Assembly: GCA_947044365.1 (NCBI GenBank)
Contig: OX345645.1
Location: 1,424,356-1,488,355, forward strand
DNA: 64,000 nt
Source: Petrosia ficiformis
Taxonomy: Eukaryota; Porifera; Demospongiae; Haplosclerida; Petrosiidae
Direction: 5' to 3'
The stretch's first letter is position 1; every line of letters starts with the position of its first letter. Both the position numbers and the translations under genes were made by a program. Positions 31,456-49,488 of this stretch are shown one piece after another. A model generated the notes under the pieces. That model was not told where the DNA came from, ran no database searches, and was given only the letters and a program-made list of their open reading frames with translations.

Positions 31456-34967
<3,512 letters not shown>

Positions 34968-35200
34968 CTTAAATTGAGTTTTGTAAGGGTTAAATTAAGA
35001 TTAATTATTAAAATTAATTAACCACAGTTTAAATAATTATTATTATAAATAACTGGCGGCAATTCACTTCAGGGCCTAGTTCAGGCCACTTGAGCGCATG
35101 ATTAGAGATAGTTTCTTTCTCCACCAAAGAAGATTTTTTGAAAAATATACAAAGTGGTAAAAAGGTTATTGTGTTAGACAACAGCTCGTAGTCTCAAGAC
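34968..35200. promoter_or_regulatory. Probable bidirectional promoter, frataxin / CENP-E
   Basis: Only 233 bp separate the two divergent start codons. The middle is locally GC-richer than its surroundings, with CTGGCGGCAATTC, the palindrome GGCCTAGTTCAGGCC and CACTTGAGCGC. The frataxin side is AT-rich. No TATA element can be assigned confidently. Confidence 0.6.
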
Positions 35201-35263
35201 ATGGATAATATAAAAGTGGGTATCCGAGTAAGGCCCCTACATGAACGGTAAGGAACTGAAAAG

Positions 35264-35324
<61 letters not shown>

Positions 35325-38300
35325 CATACATGTTTCTATTTTAAATATGTATTCTCATTCATGTAATAATTATATATATCATAGTGAAAGAGAATCAGAA
35401 TGGATAGTTGAAAATAACAAAATATCTCCGAAGAATAATCAACAAGTTTGCTATAGTTTTGGTGAGTTGACAGCACACATATACATACATAGAAGTATTC
35501 ACCCAAGTGGCTACAGCTGATAGCTGTTTTTATATCTCTGTCTATTCAGCATTATATTTCTCTTCATATGCATTTATATGTTATCACTTTACATACATGT
35601 ATATATATAATACATGTATATATATATATCCCGATACGGCGAAACATCAAAGTAAACCACAGGGATATATATAAGATATAGCACCCTGTGGTCAGATATA
35701 GCACTGCGGTCAGATATAGCACCTGCCGTCGAAACAGACTACAAGAAAACAACGCTTACCTTCTCCAAAGTGCCGACAAAAAGGTAGGAGAAGCATCAGA
35801 CATCAACAAAGGTTTTGTCTTTTGTGATATATATTGGTTATATCACAGCCACTCGTGCTATATCAGATTTATAAAAACCTCGCCCTCGGGCTCAGTTTTT
35901 ATAAATCTGATATAGCATTCGTGCTGTGATATAACCTATACATATATAATATATAGTAATGTATATCTCATTTATGGCTGAACTCATGGTATAGACCTAG
36001 TGCATGAGTTTACACAAAAGGAAACTGTAAGGGCGTGTGATGTTCACCATTTTGAGCAGTATAATGGTGCCCACATTGCTACATTCTCCTTATTGCATGG
36101 ATAAAGGATATGAAATTCTTCACTCGGTTAATTCCTAAGCGGAGTCATATATTCTACTGGAATTGCATGTTTGTTTCTGAAGAATGCAATAGAAGTTACC
36201 ATTCTGATTGTCACATGACACAGAAAATATCTAGAATATTAATATATGTCTTAATAGTTTAAATGTCATGTATATGTAGGTAGGTATAAGCTCTTTATAT
36301 TCAAATGATTAGCATGTTCATATCATGTGATCACGAATAATGTTCTCATTTATGCCTAAACCCATGATAGTCATGTTTGTATCATGTGACCATGTTAAAG
36401 TTCTCATTTATCCAATGGTATGTTCAAAATGACTAAACCCGATCATATTTATATCATGTGACCATGTCAATTTTTTATAATTTAAATTTCATTATTTCAG
36501 ATCATGTGTTTGATGACAAAGTCAGTACGGAGGACATTTACAACATATTATCGAAGTCAATTGTGGAATCTGTGGTGGAAGGCATCAATGGTACATACAC
36601 TGTACATTGTGTAGTGCATGTATGCAAGGTTCTCACAGAAAGGGAAATGTAGTTTATTAATTATTAGTAGCAATGTGGTATTGTATAGACGTACATTGTA
36701 TATTAGGGCTGCAACATGTGGTGAGTTCAAACAAGCCTGTAGTAGGTAGTCTGTAGTATGTTGCTTTACAACTTACAATTGTGTGATATTAATAATACGT
36801 ACATGTATATACACAAGTACAGCCTAGTATAATTATATATTTAAAATCTTTGTACATGTTTTGAATAGGTGATTTCTGTACTTTGCAAACAAGCCTAGGT
36901 AGTCTGTAGTCAGTCTGTTGATCAGTGTTTTTGATAAGCTCTCATTGGGGACCATTGGCCCTTTGTTGAGCCAATTGGCCCATGCTTAAAAAAATTTGCT
37001 GTTGATTTACAACTTACAATTGTGGAATATATACATGTACATGTATCTGCATGTAACTTCGTTTAGTAGGTGATACTTTGCAAAAGCCCTGTACATGTAT
37101 CTGCATGTAACTTCGTTTAGTAGGTGGTACTTTCCAAAAGCCCTGGGTAGTCTGTTAATTTAAAACTCCTTTCAAAGCAATTCTCATTTGGTTTACTTAA
37201 GTACGTACCAGTGGATTTAAATTAGCTCCCATTTGGGTTTTGTCAATATGCTAAAGAGGATGTGTGTTTTCTAAGACCTAAGAAGTTTTAAGAATGCCCA
37301 TATTTAATGAGTTCAGGCTGTTTTCAAGTAAACACTTTATAACTACTGGATATACATACTACAAAACATGATTTGATTTTAATAACTTAATTATTATGTT
37401 TGTGAGTGGATAAATAATTAGTCAATCCCCCCACTTGGACTAAACTCCTAGTGAGTACACAGTGTACAATGGTACATACATGTATGTGCATAATTATAAT
37501 ATATTATAGTTAATGCCCTAAGTGAAGAGGGCAGCCCCACGAATATCACACTGAGGTAGTGGACATATGAGAGAGAGTGGGAAGTGGAGGGAGGGAAGAC
37601 AGACATATTTTGCAGTGAACTGCAATACGAATCGATGTATTGAAATATTGATATTTTCATTCATTAATGTGATACAATATTGGATTTTGGGTGTATCGAT
37701 AAACAAATGTGGGCAGTTTAGTAAAGCTGTTTTTTTCTAATTTGCTATAAAACCAAGTGTGCATAACTTTGATTGATTTCTTTTACCATTTCTTCACAAT
37801 TACAACCAAACAGGACATTTATTTACACTCTATAAGCATTTCAATTATTGTTTCGAATATCATGATACTGTAACGTATCGTGATATTTTTGGCAACAATA
37901 CACAATAATATTTTTTAGCCATATCATACATCCCTAGTATTTTGTGCTTATATATAATGTAATGGTTTTATCCATTCAGGCACTATTTTTGCCTATGGTC
38001 AAACCGCTAGTGGGAAGACATACACTATGATGGGTGAAAGTGAATCCCTTGGTATCATTCCTCATTGTGTTCTTGAGATACTGCATTTGATACATCAGGT
38101 ATGAACATGTGTATATACTCATCTACACATTGGTGTTGTTTTTGTGTGGCAATAACGCATTTATAATTATAGTTACTCGTCATTTTAGTTATAGTTATAG
38201 TTGATTAACTAAAACAATTTAGGCTGACTAAAAGGGTTTTATAAACTTTTATTTAACTAACTAAAAGTGCTCATTGGCCAATTTTCATTTTAACTAAAAC

Positions 38301-41300
38301 AGTGCTCGTATATATATGTACTCACACATACACACAACATACATACATGTACATATATGAACACATACACATGTACACACATACATGTACATGTACATCC
38401 ACCATGCATGTAAAGACATGTACACATGTAACCTAAGTTTCGAAAAGGGACACTTTCCTCAAAGATAGTTTGAATCAAACACCTATCTCGCTCGCCATTC
38501 CACCATTTTGTACTGGCTATTATTTACATGTACATGTATACTGACTGTATAGCTTCTTTGGTAACAAATTTCATTGATTTCCTGTAAAACATGGTAGAAC
38601 GACAAACAATTAAATATGCAATTATATTTATGCTAATATTATAATCCCACAGCGAACAGACAGAGAGTTTTTGATTCGTGTCTCGTTTATGGAAATCTAC
38701 AACGAGGTAATTATTTAACATGAATGTATGCACACACACATATATATATATATACATGTATATTATATAATTATACTAGGGCTGGGAGTGAAGGTTTGAA
38801 GGTTCAAACCTTTGTTCGTTTGCTGTGCAATTGAAGCTAAATTTCTACCCTTCGAAGCTTTGCTCACACTCCCACTTTATGTTGTGCATGTGTGGTTAAT
38901 AATGTGGACGTGTTCCAGGAAAGTTGAGGCTGTGTTGCTGGCTGCTTTTGTCTTATTTCTCAGTCCAGCGATGCCTAATCTGTATAGAAACACCGACAGT
39001 AACAACACTAGTACTCGCAATAATCCAGTTTTGGAGGCTTTCTATAGCCAATCAAGGTACATGTGTGCATGCAGGAGCAACATTGATAAAAACACATGTG
39101 AACCTTCAAACCTTTGCTCGTTTTTGCTGATGAAGCTTCAAAGGTTGCCTTTGTCCCAGTCCTAAATTACATGTATACATTTTATGTAACCATGGTTACC
39201 ACATTAACCTGATGTATTGCTAATGAATTTCAATCCTCTAGACAATCACAGATTTACTTAACGTAGACAGCAAAAATTTGCAGATTAGAGATGGTGGAGT
39301 TGTGAGTAATATACCCAAAATTATAATAATAATTACATGTATTATACATTTTTATTGCCAGACCCTTTTGCTAAGTTTCATAGGGTCCTGCCCAGTGTTT
39401 TTGATAAGCTCATGTGGTGCACCATTGGCCCAAAAAGAGCTTCTTATTTGGCACTACACAGTTCTCTGTTTCTCTCTCTGTGGTGCAGTTAATTACATGT
39501 ATGATTATGTTGTCAGTAACAGCATTAACTCTTAGTTAATTGGCTCAAGATGTATTCCCAATGGTGCACACACTAACCATTGTTGAACCAAATTGGTCCA
39601 TGCTTTAAAACATCAAAAACTCTGGTCCGTCCTATACATTGTTTATGCTACTACATGTACATGTACATCACAGGGTTCTCACTAGGCTCCTATAGTAGGG
39701 TGTTGCACCCTTCTATTACCTGCTAGCACACTTCTTAGCTCACCCATAATTAATTTTGCACCCTTTAAATTTCTTTTATAAAGAAATCTAGTAATGATAC
39801 TGAGATAATGATAATAATTATGATGGTGATAATATAATAATGATAATGCTGATAACTGGTAACAAAGAAGAGACCTGACCTGCCTAAGTCTTTGCCTTCT
39901 TTTTAGGAGGCATTCTTATACACATGCACAGTGTAGGTGATGGGTGTGGCTACGTATAATTAATAATTCATGAATAATCTATAATGAATATTAATTTAAT
40001 TATTTTGCACCCTTCTATTCGAAAATTCTGGCGAGAACCCTGGTACATCGCCAGACCCTTTTGCTTGAGTTTCTATAAAAAACCAGAAGAGTGGATATAT
40101 AATGAAAATAATAACAATAGTCTGTTGTGTTTAATGCATAAGAAAGTCAGCTATGATTACTGAATGATGACGACAATAAAGTAATCATGGGATGATACTT
40201 TTCTCCATACATGACATTACATGTATATCTTGTTATATACATGTACTTGTAGTAAGTAGGTGAATTCATTTTGTATCTATTGTTATTTTTTTAGGGTGCT
40301 TCAAGAGTTACAAATTTAACGGAGTCACCCTGTGTCAGTACTGAAGATATTATACGTATATTACAAATAGGAAATGGTGAATTTTATCAATTGTAAAATA
40401 AAGAACTACATTTACATGTGGCCATTGTGGCTGCTTATTTTCTAACTCGTACAACTACAATACATGCAGATGTACATGTACACGCATATACATGTTGTAT
40501 TGTACATGTAACTACATGCAGATGTACATGTACATGTACATGTACATGCAGATGTACATCTACATCTACATGTACATCTGCATGAACATCTGCATGTAGT
40601 TACATGATGTTATCGGAGATGTAGAAAGAAAGAAAGAAAGAAAGAGGCAATGGAAAAATGAAAATGAGAGTTGCCTCAGGTGGGATTCGAACCCACGACA
40701 CTCTGTACTCCGGACAGATGAACAGGCTAACTTGACACTAGGCATTAGGTGATGGCCGGGGTAATGAAACCACCAAAGACACCAACACCAAACCTAAGCA
40801 TATACATGATGTTATCGGAGATGTAGAAAGAAAGAAAGAGAGGCAATGGAAAAATGAAAATGAGAGTTGCCTACATCTGCATGTATTGTAGTTATATACA
40901 TGTACATGTACATGTAGATGTGGTTATAGCAATTTAATAAAATGATATACAACCCTTTGTTTTTTTACTGAGTAGCCTATAAAATGAAATAGCATTTCAA
41001 AAGATGTTCGGATAATAAGTGTGCAATTTAGTTCTATTTAATAGTGATTAAAGGAGAGGATATCTACAGTACATGTACATGTGTATATGTCAATAAAAGT
41101 CACCATACAGTACAGCAGTGTTTGTTGATAAGCTTATGTGGTGCACCATTGCCCCAGAGAACGTCTTATTTGGCACTGCACAGTTCTCTTTTTGGGCCAG
41201 TGGCACAGTTAATTATGATTATATTGTCACTAACAGCATTAACTCTTTGTTAATTGGCTCAAGATGTACATGTATTTCCAATGGCGCACACACTAGCCAT

Positions 41301-44300
41301 TGTTGAGCCAATTTGGCCCATGTTTCAAAACCTATCAAAAATTCGCAGTACAGTAATTACTCAGTAGTTTCATATTCAAACTACAGTAGTTCAACAGTAG
41401 TTTTAATAGTAATTGGTGTACTTGTCAATTGAACACCACAGTAGTGAGACAGTAATTACTATACTATACTGACAGTAGAACTAAGGTAATTACTGTTACT
41501 GTATGGTCATGTTTCATATGGCCCAACACTAATACAAATAAATGTCTTGTCTCACAAACAGATAATCGTAGCATAGCAGAAACGGCTATGAATCAAAAGA
41601 GTTCTCGGTCACATTCAATCTTCACAATATCCCTGGAGAGTCGTGTAAAATCTGATGATGGAGGAGCCTCAGTTAGAATATCATCTCTTGTGAGTTCGAG
41701 TGACAAACATTTTCTGTTTCAGTTCTATAATATTAATCTATGACTGGCTCTGGGAATAGTGGCACTCTTATTCATTTTTGCTAGACAAAACCTTCTTTTT
41801 GAATGCTCCTTATTCGGTCATTTTCTACTATAAACAAACATAATTTGCAATGCAGGAAATAAACTTAGAGTTCTTGTTGCATAACTAATTTTATTTGTTT
41901 CCTGTACAAAAACAACTGAGTAACGACCAGTCATTTAGAGAGAGTACCTATTTTCCAGAGCTGGTTGGTTACACATGTCTTTTTTATCCTCTCCCTGTGA
42001 CTTTACAGAATTTGGTTGACTTGGCTGGTAGTGAACGAACCTGTACCTCAGGCTCAGGTACAGAATCCCGATTTAAAGAAGGAGTGTCTATTAATCGTAG
42101 TCTCTTGACACTTGGAAATGTTATTTCCAAACTATCAGAGGCCTCAATGGGGTATGTTCGTGTATCATACTAAATATTTTTCTAGTGCTTGTACTATCAC
42201 CTGACTTCCAGCCAATCATAGTGTCTCAACTCAGTCACTTGATCACATGCTTAACCTTATAATGCAACGCTCAGAGATTGTGCCAATTATGCTGCAAATT
42301 TTAATTACAATAGCAGTATAATAATTACTTCAATGATTAATTAATTCTGAAAAGAAGTCATGATGGACTTGTGAGGTCACATGATCTACCAATGGCCTGA
42401 TAGCCCTGAATATTATGCCAGTACAATATTCAATGTTTTTGCTAACAGATTATCCTCATTATTACATGTATATGTACATGTATATCACCATAATAATGTA
42501 TACAGATATACATGTACTTGCATGCACATGTACATTAAAAACTGATTAGCATGACATCACAATGGAGGTCAGGTGTTAAATACAAACAGTGCTTGAAATA
42601 AAGTCTAGCAATTAATTGATTGGCCATTTACTGGACATTTTATAAAGAATACCTTAAACTAGGGTTAGGCAATTTAGTATATCGCATACATTGCAGTAAT
42701 CATATCACATGATTTTGGTCTGCCATATTATCACAATGGCAAATTATTGTGTTAAATAATAGCTTAATACATTGTATATGTGGTTGAAAATACTATACAC
42801 ATAGTTTTGAGCCGTATGCTCTCAAAAAAAGGATCAGAAGTGTCATCTTCTAAAAAAAAATGAGCCTGTAGATAGTATCAATGAGTAGTTGCAATATTGT
42901 AATAATCACAAGTCGCCTTTAGGCAATAATCACAAAACTTCATTTTCAATATCACCCAACCCTACCTACCTTAAACCTTTATGGAATTATGTATATTGTA
43001 TTTAGTGCTCACATTCCTTATCGAGATTCCAAGTTGACACGAATACTGCAACCATCGCTTGGTGGTAATGCTAAAACTGCCATTATCTGTACAGTGTCAC
43101 CAACATCACTTGAAGAGTCTCACTCGACTCTCAGAGTAAGTCGATCATGTGTCTGTCTGTCTGTTTGTAAGGATTACTGTCTTTTGTTTTAGTTTGCCAG
43201 CAGAGCAATGAGAATCAAGAACCGACCTGTTGTAAATGAAGTGAGTAGAAGGGAGAGATAGAAATAAAACTGATAATATTAATATAGTGAGAAGCTCACA
43301 GAGAGAGAGAGGCACACACACAGTCAGACAGAGACATGTACACTCACAGACAGAGAGAGTCACACACACACACACAGTCATACACAGACTTTCGCTCTGA
43401 TAATACTAATCAAGCAAGAGGCTCACAGACAGAGAGAGTTACACACACAGTCAAACACAGACGTTCGCTCTGATGATACAATCTAGAAAGAGGCACGCTC
43501 ACAAACAGAGAGTCACACACACAGAGACAGATAAATGCCTCTTGATATTTTATATAATTTTCAGGTTGTCGTAGGAAATGAAAAAGCTTTGAAGAAGCAA
43601 CTAGAAGTCCTCATTGTGCAAAATCAAGTTTTGAATGAAAGACTCAAAGAGTCTTGCTCTGACAAAGAGAAGACGGCTGTAAGGAATTGGACTGAGCATT
43701 TAATAGTTGTATGTAATTCTTATCTGTATAGCTTGTTAGTCAGTTGGAAGAAAAACAAAAAGAAACACGGGCTCTTGAACATCATGTGAAGGTTTTACGA
43801 GACTACATAGTTACATCAAATAGTAACATATTTGACGATGTTGGAAATATAAAACAGGTAAACTATATTCTGGAAATAAGCAAACCCCAATGTAATTAAT
43901 ACATACATGTATAAATGTATATTATTATATACATGTAGTACATAATTAATACATACATGTATTAATGTACATTATTATATACATGTAGTACATAATTAAT
44001 ACATACATGTATAAATGTACATTATTATATACCTGTAGATCAGTCGCCGGCAGACAATTGGTTTTAGCTTGGGTCCAACAACTCCCGAATTGATACGAAC
44101 TGCAAGTCGAAAACAATTTGAAGACAGCCCTATGTGGAAAGGTTTAAATCAGCCTGAAGAAGTTTCCGATCGTAGACAAACGAGAGTAATATCAAGAAAA
44201 AAAGGAGTGTCATTTCTCCCCTCTCGTGTGTCTATATGTAGTTCAACCAGTGAAGATACTAATTCTGATGAGTTTGATGATTGTTTAGAACCTCTGATTG

Positions 44301-46844
44301 TTGAAAAAGTCGATAATTACACACAGACTGAAATCAATGGCTCTGATATGAAGTTGGAAATTCGATTATTTGAGTCTGAAAGTCCTCCCAGTAGTCATTA
44401 CCATATATCTAACCTATCTGAAGTGTCTACCCAAACAGACAATCTATCCTCCTCTATTTTTAAAGATGCTGAAACACAGACAATGACACAGTCGAGATTT
44501 TCGGATCCAAGATTTGATTTATCGGCTGTTAAAACTTCAAGCTGCTCTGATCTTGATGTGGACCAAAAGTCTGGCCCAAGTTTTGATTTACCACGAGTTC
44601 AAACTTTATCAGGCTCAAGCTGCCCTCATGTTGACTTGGACCAATCGTACTTCTGTATGCATAAAAATGAACTGCACTCAGTAAAAGATCAGTTGGAAGA
44701 GGTACATGCACATATGCATACATGTATATTATATACAAATATTTTAAACTTTTATCAATCTGTTACTAATATTTATTCTACAATCCATTCAGGCAATGTT
44801 TGTAAAGGAAGAGAAAATTATACAGATTGAAGAACTCCAATCGTTACTTGACGTGAGTTAATCAATATATCCATCCATTCATGTATCTACATGTAGCTAT
44901 GAATCTATTAATTTCAATGATTTTTGTTTTCAAGTACCTGTGTTCGTATGGATCTTTCTTTTTAGGTAAGAGAACACTCACTTCAAAGATTAAAGGAAGA
45001 GTTAAAAGAGAGAGAGTTAGCTAACCAGGTTTGTGTACTTAGATATATCTATCTATCTGTTTAATATATCTATCTATCTGTTTAACTATTCATCTATCTC
45101 TCTATCCCTTAGTACCAGGAAGATATTTTATGTGATTTACAAACAAAACTCAAGTCTGCCAAAGCACAGGTACAGTACATATAATACATGTACATGTACA
45201 TTACTTGTATGTATATGTACATGTACCTGCATGTCCATGTGTTAGTATATTGTATATGTGTACATGTATGCATGTTGTATTTCCATAATTATATATACAC
45301 GTGTACATGTAATTTATTGATTTTCGATGTGTATACATGTACATGTAGATTGATCAAGCTCAAGATGCAGCTTCCAAAAAACAGGTATGATGAATATACA
45401 CATGTATAGTCAGGGTTTCTTTCATAAAAGGACTTTCATGTTGTTCCTCGTGTGGTCTGAGGGTTATCTTTGAATCCCCAGGAATTTGTTTCAATTTAAG
45501 CCCTTGGAGGTGGCTTCTACATGTGCATCTAGCTGAGAGGGTGGGGGAGACTGAAGTTATGAGGGCCAATACAGTTGTCATAGTAACAGCATAATGTAGT
45601 TACAGTATAATGGTGTTTTTGATAAGCTCATATGGTGCACCATTGGCCCAAAAAGCTTCTTATTTTGCAATGCACAGTTTTCTCTTTGAGCCAGATAGTA
45701 CAGTTAATTATAATTTTATGATCACTAACAGCATTAACACTTTGTTAATTGGCTCAAGATGTATTCCTAATGGCGCACACACTAACCATTGTTGAGGCAA
45801 TTTGGCCCATGCTTCAAAATGTATCACAAACTCTAGTATAATAACAGTATTGTATAATGTAGGGTGATGCTACAGAGCTGGCTAAACTAAAAGAGGAAAA
45901 TATTGATAATTTGAAACAGCAGGTTTGTCGAAAAAATTCTTGATATTATCAAATTGAAATCTTGAGTTCACAATCACTCACAGATTGAAGTATTGAAGTG
46001 TCAGAATGATAATAATGAGAAAATGTTACAAAAGAAATATGAGGTATTGACTACTACAAACTGTATTTTCATTTTATCATACATTATATTTTATACTCTT
46101 TAGGACAAGGTGGAGGAGATAGCAGTTTTAGTTGATGATAAGAAGTTACTGGAGAAAAGACTAAAAGCACTAATGGAGAAAGTTGAAGTGAGTCATAATA
46201 TACTGTAGAGTTTAGCAATATATAGGATTAGAATTGTGTGATGATATTCATATCATTTCAGTTTTTATAATCATATGTATATCGTAGCTTCAATATATAA
46301 AATGGCACCATCTTGCCCACAAACCTTGTAAATACAGAACTTGCTTGTATCACAGCCCTGAGGTGATAAAGGGAGTACCTTGCATGCATTAGTCCTTTTT
46401 ATTTACTGTTTCCCTTATTTGGAGATTGCGTGAGATCTTTATGTACCTTTCTGTTTTTTCAGTCCGCTGGCAAGACCTCTGACTGCTTATTTTATGAATT
46501 TGATGCTTTCAAAAATCAGGTCTCTATCCTATTTATTTTCTTTCTTACTTTATAAAGTTAATCCAACCTGACCAGCTTCAAAAGAGTATATCAGAAGCTA
46601 AGTTGAAACTACGAGCCAGTGAAGAAGAATGTGAATCACTTAAATCAAAATTGGAAGCTGCAATTATTCAGGTATGCATGTACATGTACATGTATGTCTG
46701 TGTATCTGTATGTATACAATGCATACATGTACATGTACATAATTATACATAGATACATATATCAGCGTTTCTCATGACAGCATTGCCTGGATGTCTATTT
46801 TCCTTCTCTTACTACTAAACAATCTCTACTCTCTATCTCTCTCT

Positions 46845-46886
<42 letters not shown>

Positions 46887-46949
46887 CTCTACTCTCTATC
46901 TCTCTCTCTCTCTCTCTCTACTCTCTCTCTCTCTCTCTCTCTCTACTCG

Positions 46950-47012
<63 letters not shown>

Positions 47013-48083
47013 TGTATATATTCTCTTGTGTCATTTAATTACCTAATTTGACAATAGTCAAGAAAATGTTAATTGTAATTACATACAGATTAAACAAAGC
47101 GAAGAGATCCACAATGAAGATAAGATATGTTTAAAGAAATATCAGGTAACTAACTATACAATTATATGATAGAATTGTGTCTAATGTGTGCCATCATCTT
47201 TAGGAGGAGAACGCAACACTATTGAATGAGAGAACCGTGATAGAGAAACAGTTAGAAGTACAATTAGAGAAATTAGAGGTGAATATAGTCACTCTAAAAG
47301 ACAGTTTACCATGCAAAACCTTAATACTTACAATGTAGAATATTATGCATACACATGTATTTGTGAACTAGTTTGGGAACACTGAACCTGTGGCACAATA
47401 ATTTTGAACACACGCTTACGTACAGAGTGTCGTGGGTTCGAATCCCACCTGAGGCAACTCTCATTTTCATTTTTCCACTTGCCTCAGGTGTCTCTCTTTT
47501 TTTCTTTCTTTCTACATCTCCGATAACATCATGTACCTAAAGCCAACTACCATCCACTAGACCACTTTGTAGTTGGCAACTAGTGGATGGTAACAAGTAT
47601 TAGGTTGCAATCATCAAACAACATGTTGCCACAAAGTAGAAGCATCCTCTATTCACTAGCAACATGTTGCCTCAACTATGTTGCTCAAAAGTTGTCTAGT
47701 GGATGGTAACAAGTATTAGGTTGCAATCATCAAACAACATGTTGCCACAAAGTAGAAGCATCCTCTATTCACTAGCAACATGTTGTCTCAACTATGTTGC
47801 TCAAAAGTTGTCTAGTGGATGGTAACAAGTATTAGGTTGCAACCATCAAACAACATGTTGCCACAAAGTAGAAGCATCTTCTATTCACTAGCAACATGTT
47901 GCCTCAACTATGTTGCTGGGAACAGTGTTGCCACAAAAATTGCCTGGTGGATGGTAGGATTAACACTTGCAATTCAACTTTTTTTTACATCATTGCCAAA
48001 TATCTGTTGCTCCATAAAAACTACTCGTTTCTAGTAAAATAGTGATATAGCTTTTCCAAATGGAGTAGAGATCTGTTACAACA

Positions 48084-48130
<47 letters not shown>

Positions 48131-48534
48131 ATGTATATATTTATATACATGTATATACATGTATATATATCTATATTTACTTATTTTATCAGAGCATTGC
48201 TTATTATGTTACTCCATTGACAGGATTATGAACATAAAATAGATGAGCTACGACAGATTAAAAAGCATTTTGAAGAGGAGTGTAGTCAAAATCACAATCA
48301 GATAGAGGTTAGTATAATATGATAGTACATAAAAATAATTTATATTCTATTTATTGACAGGAACTCAGCAATGAATTAGATAGAAAAGATGAGGAACTGG
48401 AGCAAATGAAGAGGAAGGTATGTGTGTAATTGTTGTAGAAATGTTGTATCATAAACTGTGTGAGGGGGGGGGAGCTCTCTATGACAGCATGGCTTGGATG
48501 GCTATTTTCCTCTTCCTACTAAACATTCTCTACT

Positions 48535-48606
<72 letters not shown>

Positions 48607-48617
48607 CTCTATCTCTA

Positions 48618-48651
<34 letters not shown>

Positions 48652-48652
48652 A

Positions 48653-48683
<31 letters not shown>

Positions 48684-48692
48684 ACTCTCTAT

Positions 48693-48762
<70 letters not shown>

Positions 48763-49446
48763 CTTTGATCATATATATTCTCTTGTATTACATACAGATT
48801 AAACAAAATGAAGAGATCCACAATGAAGATAAGATATGTTTAAAGAAATATCAGGTAACTATACAATTATATGATAGAATTGTGTCTAATGTGTGTCATC
48901 ATCTTTAGGAGGAGAACGCAACACTATTCAATGAGAGAACCGTGATAGAGAAACAGTTAGAAGTACAAGTGGAGAGATTAGCGGTGAATATTATGCACAC
49001 ATGTACATTTGTATATACTGTAAATGTGTGAATTAATTTGGTGAAACCAAAAGGGGATGTGGAATTTCCACAAGCCAAGTAAATTTATATGTTAAAGAAA
49101 ATCTCAAGAGGCCTGAAAAAAATCTCATAACATGTACATATACACATGTATGTAGATTAAAGAAATTATGTTACTTCATTGACAGGATCGTGAACTTCGA
49201 ATAGGTGAGCTACAACAGAATATAAAGTACTGTGAAGAGGAGTGTAGTCAAAATCACAATCAGATAGAGGTTAGTATAATATGATAGTACATAAAAATAA
49301 TTTATATTCTATTTATTGACAGGAACTCAGCAATGAATTAGATAGAAAAGATGAGGAACTGGAGCAAATGAAGAGGAAGGTATGTGTGTAATTGTGTATG
49401 GCCTGGATGGCTATTTTCCTTCTCTTCCTACTAAACAATCTCTACT

Positions 49447-49488
<42 letters not shown>

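Noticed and set aside
38812..39165. 117-codon frame in CENP-E intron 5
   Set aside because: Lies entirely within an inverted-repeat element (38777-39164) and shows no domain. CENP-E exons splice in phase across it.
40640..40770. Possible functional tRNA gene on the minus strand
   Set aside because: Good B box, but no matching acceptor or anticodon stems, and the same sequence recurs with a TTTC tail, which indicates a SINE.
46791..48908. Ser/Leu-rich frames on the plus strand
   Set aside because: (CT)n arrays of the CENP-E cassettes read through into exons. They are intronic.
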